A DNA stretch of 45,968 nt from Dulcicalothrix desertica PCC 7102 (GCF_003991905.1 NZ_RSCL01000021.1:1-45968); one strand, 5' to 3'. Numbered from the stretch's first letter, positions 36,742-45,486 are shown. A program made the numbers and translations. The notes: a model not told the origin generated them from the sequence alone.

Positions 36742-37467
36742 TTAATTGCTACTTGGCGCCACATTTGTTTGTGGTTCAGTAGAGGTCGCAGGTTTATTAG
36801 TATCGGGGAAAGAGTTTTCAGGAGTAGTAGTACTGCTACCATTTGTCTCGCTAGTACTTGTACTATTAGAGCTTGGCTTCGGCGCCGTATTTTGTGTTGA
36901 AGGACTAGGTTTTGTCGTACTTGGCTGAGGTGGAACAGTAATATTAATGTTTGGTGTAGTGTTAGTTTGTGCAGGCGCCTGTTGAGGAACAACAACTGGA
37001 ACTGGAACTGGAACTTCCTTAATGACTGGAACTTCCTTAGTGACTGGAACTGGAACTTCTTTGGTTCGCTCAATAATTTTGGTTTGACTTTGTTGAGTTA
37101 CTGTTGGAATTGGAGTAGGAGTAGTTGCTGGTGCTACAACAGGCGCCGTAGTAGAGGATGGTGTAACCGTTTCTGAAGCTGTATTATTTTGGTTGAAATA
37201 CCAGAAGGCGCCACCAATTAATCCTACCAACGCAAGTAAAAACCCTAATATTAATCCACGAGAAGTACTATCTTCGTCTTGTCGCGCTAGTCTTTCTTCT
37301 TGATAACCACGCTCTGTTGCTTGTCCGTGAACATACCCACTTTGGTAGTTGGAAGGTGTGGTGTTATTAACTGTCTCACTCGTTCGCTTAATATGAGTGT
37401 TTCCGTTACTATCCGTGTAACTTTCCTGTTGCTCGCGGTAGTTTTTGTTATCGTTTGAGTTATTCAT
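36742..37467 (-). CDS. Membrane-anchored Pro/Thr/Ser-rich protein
   Basis: The 241-residue protein has an N-terminal cytoplasmic region rich in polar residues (YREQQESYTDSNGNTHIKR), one membrane helix (GLILGFLLALVGLIGGAFWY, about 70-89) and an outside tail of low complexity. The tail includes KEVPVP repeats (about 138-160), PTPIPT and Ser/Thr/Pro stretches. It looks like a periplasmic spacer or wall-spanning anchor. No enzymatic domain is seen. Confidence 0.75.
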   Translation of the reverse strand: MNNSNDNKNYREQQESYTDSNGNTHIKRTSETVNNTTPSNYQSGYVHGQATERGYQEERLARQDEDSTSRGLILGFLLALVGLIGGAFWYFNQNNTASETVTPSSTTAPVVAPATTPTPIPTVTQQSQTKIIERTKEVPVPVTKEVPVIKEVPVPVPVVVPQQAPAQTNTTPNINITVPPQPSTTKPSPSTQNTAPKPSSNSTSTSETNGSSTTTPENSFPDTNKPATSTEPQTNVAPSSN

Positions 37468-37902
37468 AAGTTTTGCTTAAATAGTCACAAATACGCAGCT
37501 AGATAACGTGTTTTTTAAAACTCGCATCATTCTTGTTTCAGAATAACCCCTGCATTTCCCTAAACGTTTCTGTCTAAAGAGATGATATAAACATCTACCT
37601 GAAGGCTGATTAAGGCGCCTGGTATAATAAAATTGTAAAAATTAGATATATTTTCTATAAATAAGCAACTATTTCGATTTTATGTAGTAAAGACGCGCAC
37701 ATGTAACGTCGAGACCAGCGGTGGTATGTTTAATATGCTCAAGGTAAGTATAATTATCTTAATAAACAAATTTATTTACCAATTCAATCAGTTATAATTC
37801 CTCAATTTCAAGATGCTGCATTAGATTTGAGCAAAATTTTCCCTTAACCATTTCTGGAGAGGAAGTATTTAGAGAGCTACATGCTACAAATTTTTGACAT
37901 CT
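37468..37902. other. Intergenic region without a supported gene
   Basis: It contains a GGCGCC site at 37615 and a degenerate GTAGAGACG-type segment near 37686 (AAAGACGCG). I see no complete gene. It should carry the promoter of the minus-strand gene 36742-37467. Confidence 0.5.
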
Positions 37903-38155
37903 TTAATAAAGATAGCCTTCATCAAGTCCTACTTTATCATGATATACTTTCGCTAAAGCTTGCCATTCATTAGAAAAAACTGTATTACGGTAAGTATTTC
38001 GTAATTCGCTAATAGCACGCTGTACATCTCTCGTTTGAATAGGTAGCTTGTCAGTATATTTAATTGTCTCCTTCATTAATAATAGTAAATTTCTGACATG
38101 ACCGCCACTCATCAAACACAATCTGTCTAATGCCTCTGGCTGCTCGAATATAATC
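37903..38155 (-). pseudogene. C-terminal fragment of a paralogue of the AAA ATPase at 25064-26428
   Basis: The frame reads IIFEQPEALDRLCLMSGGHV then RNLLLLMKETIKYTDKLPIQ and ends in GLDEGYLY. This matches the LFEAPETLDRLCRVSGGHIR and RNLLGLL segment (about 335-360) of the intact AAA ATPase in the same window. The P-loop half is missing, and the break at about 38155 abuts a HigA-like fragment on the other strand. The region between the match and the stop resembles the helical C-terminus of the intact protein, so this piece kept its own end. Confidence 0.7.
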
Positions 38156-38177
38156 TACTATAGAACGATTTGAGTCT

Positions 38178-38354
38178 ATGCGATTTCTTCTACACATTAT
38201 GGAAGCTAGTGGAACTTCTCAAACTGATTTAGTCGGTCTTATTGGTTCAAGTGAGGTTGTGTCTCAGGTTGTAAATGGCGAACGTGCGATTGATGAATTA
38301 CAAGCTAAAGTGCTAGGTGAGTATTTTCAAGTGGCGCCAAGTTTGTTTATTTAA
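38178..38354 (+). pseudogene. HigA-type antitoxin C-terminal fragment
   Basis: The 58-residue frame reads MRFLLHIMEASGTSQTDLVG, SSEVVSQVVNGERAIDELQ and ends FQVAPSLFI. This is the Xre/Cro helix-turn-helix and tail of HigA-like antitoxins, in which the family reads L..LIGS..VVS.V.NG.R. The N-terminal part and any HigB toxin partner are missing; the upstream frame is closed 15 bases before this by a TAA. Confidence 0.6.
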
Positions 38355-38470
38355 TATATCACTTGTAAAATATTTCTCTTCTTTCTTTCCTTCCTTTGCG
38401 TCATGCAGCGTCCTTTGGGGTTCGTTACATAAGCATCATTTTTTACAAATCAATTAGGAATGCTATAGGA

Positions 38471-38498
38471 GGGCGGGCAAGGATGCCCACCCCACAAG
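38471..38498. repeat. Interspersed repeat, GGGCATCC family, copy 4
   Basis: The half-repeat GGGCGGGCAAGGATGCCC with CCCCACAAG ends 4 bases before the stop of the RTX-like fragment. Confidence 0.65.
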
Positions 38499-38501
38499 AA
38501 C

Positions 38502-39271
38502 CTAGATAATATTTACACTATTTAATTGTGTTGATTTCAAAGTTGCTGACAAATCACTACCTGCGCTAATTAAAGTGTCATCGCCACTAATAGAAACAGA
38601 TAGTAATGAGTTTGCAGCTAAAGTACTACCGCGACTAATTGAATCATCACCACTATACTCATATATAGTGACACTTTCTACCCCTGCATCGAGAATAAAG
38701 CGGGTACTACCACTACCCACATAAATAGTATCGTTACCAATGCCAGTAGATATGGTATTGTTGCCTTCACCTGCATAAATTACATCACTCCTGCACCTGT
38801 TTTAATAATATCGTTTCCGGCGCCTGCATAAATCAAATTATTACCGTTACCAGCAATTACTTGATTATTTCCTTCACCTGCGTAGATAGTTTTATTTCCT
38901 TTTCCGAGTCTAATAACATCATTACCTGCACCCGTAAATATTAAATCAATTCCGTTACCTGTAGTAATGCGGTTATTACCTTTACTTGCGTAAATAGTGT
39001 TATTGCCGTTCCCAAATGCAAAAACATCATTACCACTACCAGCATAAGCTAAATTATTACCGTTTGCAGCGATATAAAGATTGTCTCCTTCACTACCACA
39101 AAAGATATTATTTCCATCTCCTGCATCAAAACGGTCGTTACCAGCACCTGCATAAAATATATCGTTTCCGGCGCCACCATATAAAATATTATTGCTTTCA
39201 CCAGCATATATGATGTTATTACCAGCACCCGCATCAATTACATCATCTCCACTGTTACCAAATAAAGTATC
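38502..39271 (-). pseudogene. RTX-like calcium-binding repeat protein, 5'-truncated and frameshifted
   Basis: The minus strand encodes about 14 hemolysin-type nonapeptide repeats in degenerate form (GNSGDDVIDAGAGNNIIYAG, GAGNDIFYAGAGNDRF, GNGNNTIY). The frame starts without a start codon immediately after the stop of the antitoxin-like gene at 39277. Near 38788 one base is missing (GGA-GTG where GGA-AGT-GAT is expected), after which the original frame continues to TAG at 38502. The last part (SGSTRFILDAGVESVTIYEY) is the C-terminal cap. The parent would be a secreted calcium-binding protein; this copy cannot be translated as one protein. Confidence 0.75.
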
Positions 39272-39276
39272 ACTAG

Positions 39277-39546
39277 TTAGTCATATTCATTTTCCCAGTC
39301 TTCTACATCTAGGACAGAGAATTCCGTTAATTCTGGGTCATTTAAAAAATTTTCTGCCATAGCTGCTACGTATGGTGCAATTAATTTATGACGCTCTTCT
39401 AAGGGTAACTTGGCGATTTCCTGAAGCGACATTTTTGCTTGACTCGTCGGTTGCTCGACATCCTTGGTTTTCTGAACAAGGGACTGCACAAAATCTAATA
39501 CCTGTTGTTGTTTTTCGTTTGATAGATTTCGCAAGTTTTTTAACAC
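39277..39546 (-). CDS. Antitoxin-like small protein (DUF2281-like), start damaged
   Basis: The 89-residue protein has a helical N-terminus (LKNLRNLSNEKQQQVLDFVQ) typical of a cyanobacterial antitoxin-like family, and a C-terminus LPLEERHKLIAPYVAAMAEN that I recall from small proteins paired with toxins. The only usable start in frame is the GTG at 39546. Just upstream in this frame is IEQAV without ATG, whereas an ATG at 39565 lies one frame off. Removing one base from AATAATAG would give MNIEQAVLKNL, a more natural N-terminus. No toxin gene is adjacent; downstream lies the RTX-like fragment. Confidence 0.65.
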   Translation of the reverse strand: MLKNLRNLSNEKQQQVLDFVQSLVQKTKDVEQPTSQAKMSLQEIAKLPLEERHKLIAPYVAAMAENFLNDPELTEFSVLDVEDWENEYD

Positions 39547-39583
39547 TGCTTGTTCTATTATTCATTGTTTAGTTCATATAAAT

Positions 39584-40954
39584 TTATGTTTTCCCAATTA
39601 TAGATTGAAACCGTGCGTCATCTCTTATACTAGCAAAGGCAGCTTCACTTTTTGCCTTTCTTGGACACTCATAACGGTTAATCTTGACGGCTTTTTGTAG
39701 AGATTCTAGTGCTAGGTCTTTTTTATTTAATAAAGCTAGACAGCGAGCTTGGTTATAATATAGTTGATAATCATATGAGTAGTAAGACGGGTGTAGTTTC
39801 ATCACTTCATTAAAAGATGCTAAGGCTTCTTCTAATTTATTCATATTCATAAATAGAAGACCTAAACTATACCAACCGCTGTAATAATCAGATTTATATT
39901 TAATTGTCTGATGATAACAATATATAGCTTCTTCGTAACGCTGGAGTTTTTCTAATGCTGTACCTTTATAATACCAAGTTAAATAATCATCTTGTTTAAT
40001 ATCTGTGATTTGATTATAAATTTCTATTGCTTCTTCGTAACGTCCTGAGTTACTCAATTGATTACCAAGCGGGCGCCTTTGCAGTACAAAAGCTGTATCA
40101 CGACTCGTTTGTGCTTCGTCAAAGCGTTCTAATTTGTTAAGGGGATAACTACGATTTTGCCAAGCTACAAAATAATCTGGATTTTCTTCGATTGCTTTAT
40201 CATAAGAAGCTATGGCTTGTTCGTAACAACCCTGTTTTTCTAGAGCAAGACCTCGATTATTCCATGTATCGTAATATTCATGAAGTTCTAGAGATTTATC
40301 GTAACTGGCAACTGCATCTTGATAACTACCTAAGTCAAGATATATATTTCCTCGCAAATACCATACTTCGTAGTCGTTTGGCTGAATTTCTAAAGATTTA
40401 TTAATACTTTCAATTGCTTCTGTATATTTATGCAAACGCTGTAGAATATTTGCTCTAACTCGCCAAAGTTCTGCATCGTCATATACCAATTCTAAAGCTT
40501 TGTCATAGCAAGCAACTATTTTTTCGTCATTACCAAGTTGTTCCCATGCATCTGCGGCTTTTCGGTAATATACAACAGCTTTTTTGTTGAAATTTAATAA
40601 ATATAAAGCTTGTGCGGCTTTTTCACAGTTTTGTGCTGCTTCTTCGTAGCGGTTTAATTCCCAAAGTAAAGTATCTAACAATTCGTAAGCACAGTCTAAG
40701 TCAGGTTTTAGTTCCCATGCTTTACATAGACTGACTATGGCTTCTTCGTACTGTCCTAATTCTTCTAAAGCTAAACCTCTTTGGTACCAAACATCATAAT
40801 TGTTTGGCTGAATTTGTAGTACTTGGTCAAATGCCACTATTGCTGCGTCGTAGTCTTCTGATTCCATTAACCCTAAGCCACGATTTAACCAACCCAAATA
40901 ATGATCTCCGTAGCTTGCGGATTGCTGCTCGTGTTCGTTAGAATTTGACGACAT
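39584..40954 (-). CDS. TPR protein
   Basis: The 456-residue soluble protein is built almost entirely of tetratricopeptide repeats (about 11), for example YDAAIVAFDQVLQIQPNNYD, YQDAVASYDKSLELHEYYDT and YEQAIASYDKAIEENPDYFV. Its C-terminus ESLQKAVKINRYECPRKAKS followed by FASIRDDARFQSIIG is a cap shared with the gene at 41073-41741. No signal peptide. It likely mediates protein interactions. Confidence 0.88.
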   Translation of the reverse strand: MSSNSNEHEQQSASYGDHYLGWLNRGLGLMESEDYDAAIVAFDQVLQIQPNNYDVWYQRGLALEELGQYEEAIVSLCKAWELKPDLDCAYELLDTLLWELNRYEEAAQNCEKAAQALYLLNFNKKAVVYYRKAADAWEQLGNDEKIVACYDKALELVYDDAELWRVRANILQRLHKYTEAIESINKSLEIQPNDYEVWYLRGNIYLDLGSYQDAVASYDKSLELHEYYDTWNNRGLALEKQGCYEQAIASYDKAIEENPDYFVAWQNRSYPLNKLERFDEAQTSRDTAFVLQRRPLGNQLSNSGRYEEAIEIYNQITDIKQDDYLTWYYKGTALEKLQRYEEAIYCYHQTIKYKSDYYSGWYSLGLLFMNMNKLEEALASFNEVMKLHPSYYSYDYQLYYNQARCLALLNKKDLALESLQKAVKINRYECPRKAKSEAAFASIRDDARFQSIIGKT

Positions 40955-41072
40955 TGTGTAATGTGGTAGCTTTGACGGTCAATTCCAATTCTAACTAATA
41001 GTAGGACAGGCGGGCACCTATCCTACGAATCGACGGCGCATATACTATAAGGAACGGCGCCTATTTCCTATT

Positions 41073-41741
41073 TTAGGGGTTGATTAATTTCTGAAAACGA
41101 GCCTGGTCGCGAATTTCATCAAATTCAGCTTCAGTTTTGGCGCTTTGACGATATTGGTTTGGACTAAGTTCAATTGCTTGCTGCAAACAATCAATAGCGA
41201 GTTCAACATCACCTACTACTGCATGACAGCAAGCTTTGTTATACCACGTTGAGTCATCATGTGGCTTAAATTTTAATGATTGGTCATAAGATGCTATGGC
41301 TGCTTGCAAGTCTCCCATTTCGTAAAGTAGCCAACCACGACTATACCAGGTGTTCTCATCATCAGGGTTGAGTTTCAATACGATGTCATAGCAAGCAAGC
41401 GCATCTTCATAACGTTCTAATTTTTCTAGTACGTTACCGCGATTGTACCAAGCGAAATCATCCAAATAGTTGATTCGCAAAGCATTTTCAAAACACGTTA
41501 ACGCTTCAGAGTAGTCTTCAAGCTTATCGCAAAGCACTGCACCTAGACCTATCCAGGCATCTTTATAGTCTGATTTGATTTTTAACGCTTGTCTATAAGC
41601 TTTTACAGCATCTTCATACTGTCCCAAATCATCTAGTGCTTCAGCATGGCAACACCATAATATGTGGTTGTCGGTTTGCGCTGGCAATACCTTAGTATCA
41701 TAAGCCAACATATCAAAATGTTCTTCACCAGCATTAAGCAT
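41073..41741 (-). CDS. TPR protein
   Basis: The 222-residue protein has about five TPR units (YEDAVKAYRQALKIKSDYKD, YEDALACYDIVLKLNPDDEN, LQAAIASYDQSLKFKPHDDS). It ends with the same cap as the downstream paralogue (AEFDEIRDQARFQKLI). The 118-base gap to that gene contains a hairpin (GTAGGA...TCCTAC), so the two may be separate transcripts. Role unknown. Confidence 0.85.
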   Translation of the reverse strand: MLNAGEEHFDMLAYDTKVLPAQTDNHILWCCHAEALDDLGQYEDAVKAYRQALKIKSDYKDAWIGLGAVLCDKLEDYSEALTCFENALRINYLDDFAWYNRGNVLEKLERYEDALACYDIVLKLNPDDENTWYSRGWLLYEMGDLQAAIASYDQSLKFKPHDDSTWYNKACCHAVVGDVELAIDCLQQAIELSPNQYRQSAKTEAEFDEIRDQARFQKLINP

Positions 41742-41842
41742 ATTTCTCGCCCTAGGTTCAAATTTGTTGTTGTTTTATAAGTTTTTTCAGCGAAAATACA
41801 CCTACTTCCACGAGCAGGCTTATACATAATTTTTTATACATT

Positions 41843-41871
41843 AAGGCTTATTCTGTTATTGTATAAGCCTT
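41843..41871. terminator. Perfect stem-loop between a micro-ORF and the TPR gene
   Basis: AAGGCTTAT and ATAAGCCTT form a 9 bp stem with an 11-base loop, 7 bases downstream (minus strand) of the micro-ORF at 41878-41916. Confidence 0.55.
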
Positions 41872-41877
41872 ACCTAC

Positions 41878-41916
41878 TTAAAGCCTCGCGTTTTTAAAGA
41901 TACCTTTAGATTTCAT
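41878..41916 (-). CDS. Micro-ORF of 12 codons with a strong ribosome binding site
   Basis: MKSKGIFKNARL is followed by TAA. The ATG is preceded by AAAGGAGAGG with a spacing of about 8 bases, one of the best Shine-Dalgarno sequences in the window. A stem-loop follows. It could be a leader peptide or a small basic peptide, or chance. The rest of 41917-42324 shows nothing I can name. Confidence 0.3.
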   Translation of the reverse strand: MKSKGIFKNARL

Positions 41917-42324
41917 TTTTAACACCTCTCCTTTGAAAGATAAATAACTTGTCTTAGGACTGTTATGGGTATACCCATGACTCTTCTATAGGAGTATCGC
42001 TTTTTGACAGGCGCCACTTGTGCCTGCCAACACAGCCTACGGGTCGGTAATTCACATTTGGCATCTTTACGAGATAAAAACTCGATGCTCAGAATGACAA
42101 ACTAATATTGTTAACTTCAATTGACAAAAGAGTACTTCCGGAATTTTTGATTTTTTTTACTGCCAATATAAACAAACCCTGATATTATGTTGCCAATGCA
42201 GCATCACTGTCTGTATTTTTTTTAACAACTAGCAAATAACATATGTATTATTAATGACTTTGCATAAATTCTTACCAGTAAACGGTAATTAATTACAACT
42301 ATTTTTATAAATATTTTATAAAGA

Positions 42325-43305
42325 TTAAATACTTAGAGTGTCTCTACATTTTGCAACTGCCGTCTGTAAATGTGGGTTTAACCAGGCATCAAACTGCGGG
42401 TAAATGGGTAATCGTGGTTTCAGGCGCCAGTTTGTAGGCTGTAATATTCGTTCTAAGTCATTTTTTTGTAAATGTGGGTAATCTGGGTTTACTTCGTCTT
42501 TTGGTCCAATTCCACCTAAATCTCTTGCACCTGCTTCGACACAAGCAATTAACCACTGGGAGTCTTGAACTAAATTGGGAGGAATTTGGATAGTAACATC
42601 AGCAGGCAAAATTTTGCGTGCTTGGGAAATTACATATGGTAGCTGACGGGGATTAAAAGACGGTGCATTAAAGCTTTGCTCTTTTCCAGGGCTATGAGGT
42701 TGTAAAATAACTTCTTGGATATGGTGGTAGTCCAAATGAATTTGAGCAATTGCTTCTAATGTCTCCCACCAATCTTGTTCGGTCTCACCAATTCCCAGTA
42801 GCAAACCCGTTGTAAAAGGTATTTTTAACTCTCCTGCCCATTGTAATTGTTGCAGTCTTTTAGATGGCACTTTACTCGGCGCCTGCTTATGGACAGTTTT
42901 TAAAAGTTCAGGGGTTAGCTGTTCTAACATTAATCCCATTGAAACGTTGACTTGTTTAAGCTTCTGCATTTCGTCAAAGCTTAATGGTCCCACATTCGTG
43001 TGTGGCAAAAAGCCCATACTAAGTGCTAACTCACATAGCTCGTATATCCGCTCAAACCAAGCCTGGCGCCGTGCCGACTGAGGATGAACTTCACCACTAA
43101 GTATCAATATTTCACATACAACTTGAGTATGAACTTGCGCTTTCAATCTTTTAAATATGCTCCCAGCTTCACTTAAACTCATCCAAGCACTTTTGCCAGG
43201 TTCCGCACGAAAGTTACAATAACTACATCTATTAAAGCACTCATAAGTAGGAACTATTGTATAAGCAGGACTATAAGTAATAATAGAGCTAAACATAAAA
43301 CTCAT
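42325..43305 (-). CDS. cofG: FO synthase subunit 1 (7,8-didemethyl-8-hydroxy-5-deazariboflavin synthase)
   Basis: The 326-residue radical SAM enzyme binds its [4Fe-4S] cluster through the CxxxCxxC motif in TYECFNRCSYCNFRA. Family signatures include LILSGEVHP, HTNVGPLSFDEM, SMGLMLEQLTPEL, TGLLLGIGETEQDW and GARDLGGIGPKDEVNPDYPH. With CofH it makes the deazaflavin FO, used in cyanobacteria mainly as antenna chromophore of DNA photolyase. cofH is not in this window, so the two are unlinked here. An internal ATG three codons downstream is an alternative start. Confidence 0.95.
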   Translation of the reverse strand: MSFMFSSIITYSPAYTIVPTYECFNRCSYCNFRAEPGKSAWMSLSEAGSIFKRLKAQVHTQVVCEILILSGEVHPQSARRQAWFERIYELCELALSMGFLPHTNVGPLSFDEMQKLKQVNVSMGLMLEQLTPELLKTVHKQAPSKVPSKRLQQLQWAGELKIPFTTGLLLGIGETEQDWWETLEAIAQIHLDYHHIQEVILQPHSPGKEQSFNAPSFNPRQLPYVISQARKILPADVTIQIPPNLVQDSQWLIACVEAGARDLGGIGPKDEVNPDYPHLQKNDLERILQPTNWRLKPRLPIYPQFDAWLNPHLQTAVAKCRDTLSI

Positions 43306-43316
43306 AAATCATGTAC

Positions 43317-43371
43317 GGGCGGGTTAACCCATATCCTAATTGGTAAAATAAAATTTTAGTTAAACCCGCCC
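43317..43371. repeat. Hairpin repeat GGGCGGGTTAA / TTAAACCCGCCC
   Basis: This is a relative of the element at 6202-6255. It lies in the 69-base gap between cofG and the PAS-LuxR gene. CTTTTT follows on the plus strand, where there is no gene to terminate. Confidence 0.6.
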
Positions 43372-43374
43372 TTT

Positions 43375-43998
43375 TTAAGATTCCAACCACACCATATCCT
43401 GCTGTTTCGCATAAATACTTTTAAGATGCTTTTTGACTGTATTAATTGTAATGTAAAGTCGCGCCGCAATTTCCTTATACGAAAGATTAGCTTTACGCAG
43501 TAACCAAACTTGAGTCTCACGCTCTGTCAAACCATATTTCTTTGCATCTCGTATCGCAATACTCTGATTTGACTCATGGCAATCTTCTAGAGTAACAATC
43601 ATATATTCGTTCTTGTTATCATCCATCTCTAACCAGCGCGCGCGGATTCGCACTTTTGTTGAGTTTTTATCGACCTCAAGCTCCATAAATATATTACTGT
43701 CAGGGAAAAGCTCGCGACTTTCAATTAATGACTCACAAACATTCCAAATTTCTTCAGGAATTATTTGTTCTAAGTATAAACCTGTAAGCTTGTTACATAT
43801 ATTACGAGCATATTCATTTGCATGTAGTAATTTCATATCGGGTGTCAGTATTATTATCCCATCTACAAAACCTTCTATTACAGCTTGCAATAGATATATT
43901 TCTTCGCTTTTCCGTATATTCTTCATCGAGTCATTATCAAAAATATAACTTTTGGTAGATGCGTTGATATAATTATTTTGCGTGTTAAATTGAACCAT
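43375..43998 (-). CDS. PAS-domain LuxR-type transcription regulator
   Basis: The 207-residue protein has an N-terminal PAS-like sensor domain (LLQAVIEGFVDGIIILTPDM, HANEYARNICNKL; about 33-140) and a C-terminal LuxR/NarL helix-turn-helix (YGLTERETQVWLLRKANLSY, KEIAARLYITINTVKKHLKS). No receiver Asp pattern is visible, so the PAS domain probably binds a small ligand or cofactor directly. An ATG at residue 25 (MKNIRKSEE) is an alternative start. Targets unknown. Confidence 0.87.
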   Translation of the reverse strand: MVQFNTQNNYINASTKSYIFDNDSMKNIRKSEEIYLLQAVIEGFVDGIIILTPDMKLLHANEYARNICNKLTGLYLEQIIPEEIWNVCESLIESRELFPDSNIFMELEVDKNSTKVRIRARWLEMDDNKNEYMIVTLEDCHESNQSIAIRDAKKYGLTERETQVWLLRKANLSYKEIAARLYITINTVKKHLKSIYAKQQDMVWLES

Positions 43999-44200
43999 TG
44001 TATAATTCCTTATTAACGATTAAGCAGCATTGTCAAATAAGAGTACCTGTAGGCACAATGACGACGCGGTAATGTCTACAACTACCCTGAACAAAATCAA
44101 CGTGCATCTAATCTTGCGGAATTAAGGTGAATTAAGGTGAAGTTTTTAAGTACGGTGTGCAAGGGTTTTTTCCCTCAAATTAACTTATCTACCAATTCCA

Positions 44201-45226
44201 ATGGATGCTTACAATCTCAACGAATACTTTCCAATATCTGAACAGCATAAATATGTTTCCCAGCTACAGGGACGAGTCGGTTTGACACGTCGTCGGGCTG
44301 AGTACTTTGTCAAGTTATGGGCATATTTGTTCCTCAAACAGCAGCACGAATTAAACAGGCGCCTAGAATTACCTTTAACAGACCTTGATTTACCATCAGG
44401 ATTTGTGCAATGTACACATCGCGAAGCACAATCCATATTTTACGGAGACTCCGATCAAGGTAGCGATAGGGCTGCGGGTATGATGATTGATAAGTTTGTT
44501 GGTTTGGGATTAATCGAGAAGAAATTTGATGGCAACAATATATGTATTCGCGTTAAATCCTTATTACCACGTAATAGCTTAATTGATACTAATACAATTG
44601 AATTATTTCCTGATTCCTTCAATCCGCGAGTCGATGCTATACCTGTAGCGACTTTTTTATCACGTTACTACAACTGGATTGATAATAAAAATGTCGTTGT
44701 TCCGCAGCGAATAGCCAGAATTTTACGTGAATGGGCAGTACTATATCCAGCTTCCATGCGTGTATTGCGGCGCCGTGATACTCAAAACGCCGTAGGATTT
44801 TATATTTTGTACCCAGTAGCCAGAGAATCTGAAGACAATTTTTTCATGTCGCCGCGCAAAAGTCTATATTTAGGTATTGATATTGAAGTAGACCCCATCA
44901 AAATGGCGGCGCCTCAAGACCCAGACTGTAACGCTATACAAGTACGAGCATGGCAAATTGATTTTCCTTACAAAACTAAACATAATATAGAGATGCTTCT
45001 CATCGATGCTCAAAACACCTTAATTAAGATGCAAGCCGACTATCCCAACATGTGCGACATCTACACAATACCCTTGCATCCCGCAGACCAGCAACTAGGA
45101 TACGCATTGGGATTTCAGAACATCAGTCAAGACCAACAAGCATCACTACACTGGATATACATAGCACTCGACAGATTTTTAGCGCTCAACATCCCCCAAC
45201 AACTCTCAAATCTCAACTTTACTTAA
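44201..45226 (+). CDS. Conserved cyanobacterial protein, possible winged helix plus GNAT-like domain
   Basis: The 341-residue protein starts MDAYNLNEYFPISEQHKYVS. Residues 25-125 (VGLTRRRAEYFVKLWAYLFL, then AAGMMIDKFVGLGLIEKKFD) look like a winged helix. A later part (FYILYPVARE, KSLYLGIDIEVD, then QQLGYALGFQ) suggests an acetyltransferase-like beta-alpha fold. Both assignments are pattern-based and uncertain. It has no signal peptide or membrane segment. An upstream direct repeat (GAATTAAGGT twice, near 44125) may be regulatory. Confidence 0.7.
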   Translation: MDAYNLNEYFPISEQHKYVSQLQGRVGLTRRRAEYFVKLWAYLFLKQQHELNRRLELPLTDLDLPSGFVQCTHREAQSIFYGDSDQGSDRAAGMMIDKFVGLGLIEKKFDGNNICIRVKSLLPRNSLIDTNTIELFPDSFNPRVDAIPVATFLSRYYNWIDNKNVVVPQRIARILREWAVLYPASMRVLRRRDTQNAVGFYILYPVARESEDNFFMSPRKSLYLGIDIEVDPIKMAAPQDPDCNAIQVRAWQIDFPYKTKHNIEMLLIDAQNTLIKMQADYPNMCDIYTIPLHPADQQLGYALGFQNISQDQQASLHWIYIALDRFLALNIPQQLSNLNFT

Positions 45227-45457
45227 ACCAGTTATAAGCAGTTTTTAATATAAACAGTGAGCAAACACTTCTATATATGCTTTACACTACTTAACAATCA
45301 ACGTAAATTCGAGCTTTCAGGCGCCTTAATGGCATCAAAATAAGTATGCCAAAAGTATGAGACTTCGCGGAATTACTTAAAAAAGCTAGAAAAATTTCAG
45401 ATGAAATCCTTACCAAACAAGCATTTTAGCTAAAATATGTATAAATTCTTAAGATGC

Positions 45458-45486
45458 TTTACAAATAGAAACATATACATTAAGAT
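45458..45486 (+). promoter_or_regulatory. Possible psbA promoter
   Basis: TTTACA (45458-45463) is followed after 17 bases by TAAGAT (45481-45486), which matches the -10 consensus at four of six positions. It lies about 60 bases before the psbA start. From 45227 to 45457 I see no gene. Confidence 0.35.

Noticed and set aside
36735-37073. Minus-strand frame rich in Leu/Gln/Phe
   Set aside because: It is a shifted reading of the Pro/Thr-rich tail of the gene at 36742-37467.
44201-45226. HetZ or PatU-like heterocyst regulator
   Set aside because: The sequence does not match what I remember of HetZ; only a general winged-helix pattern is seen, so no heterocyst role is claimed.
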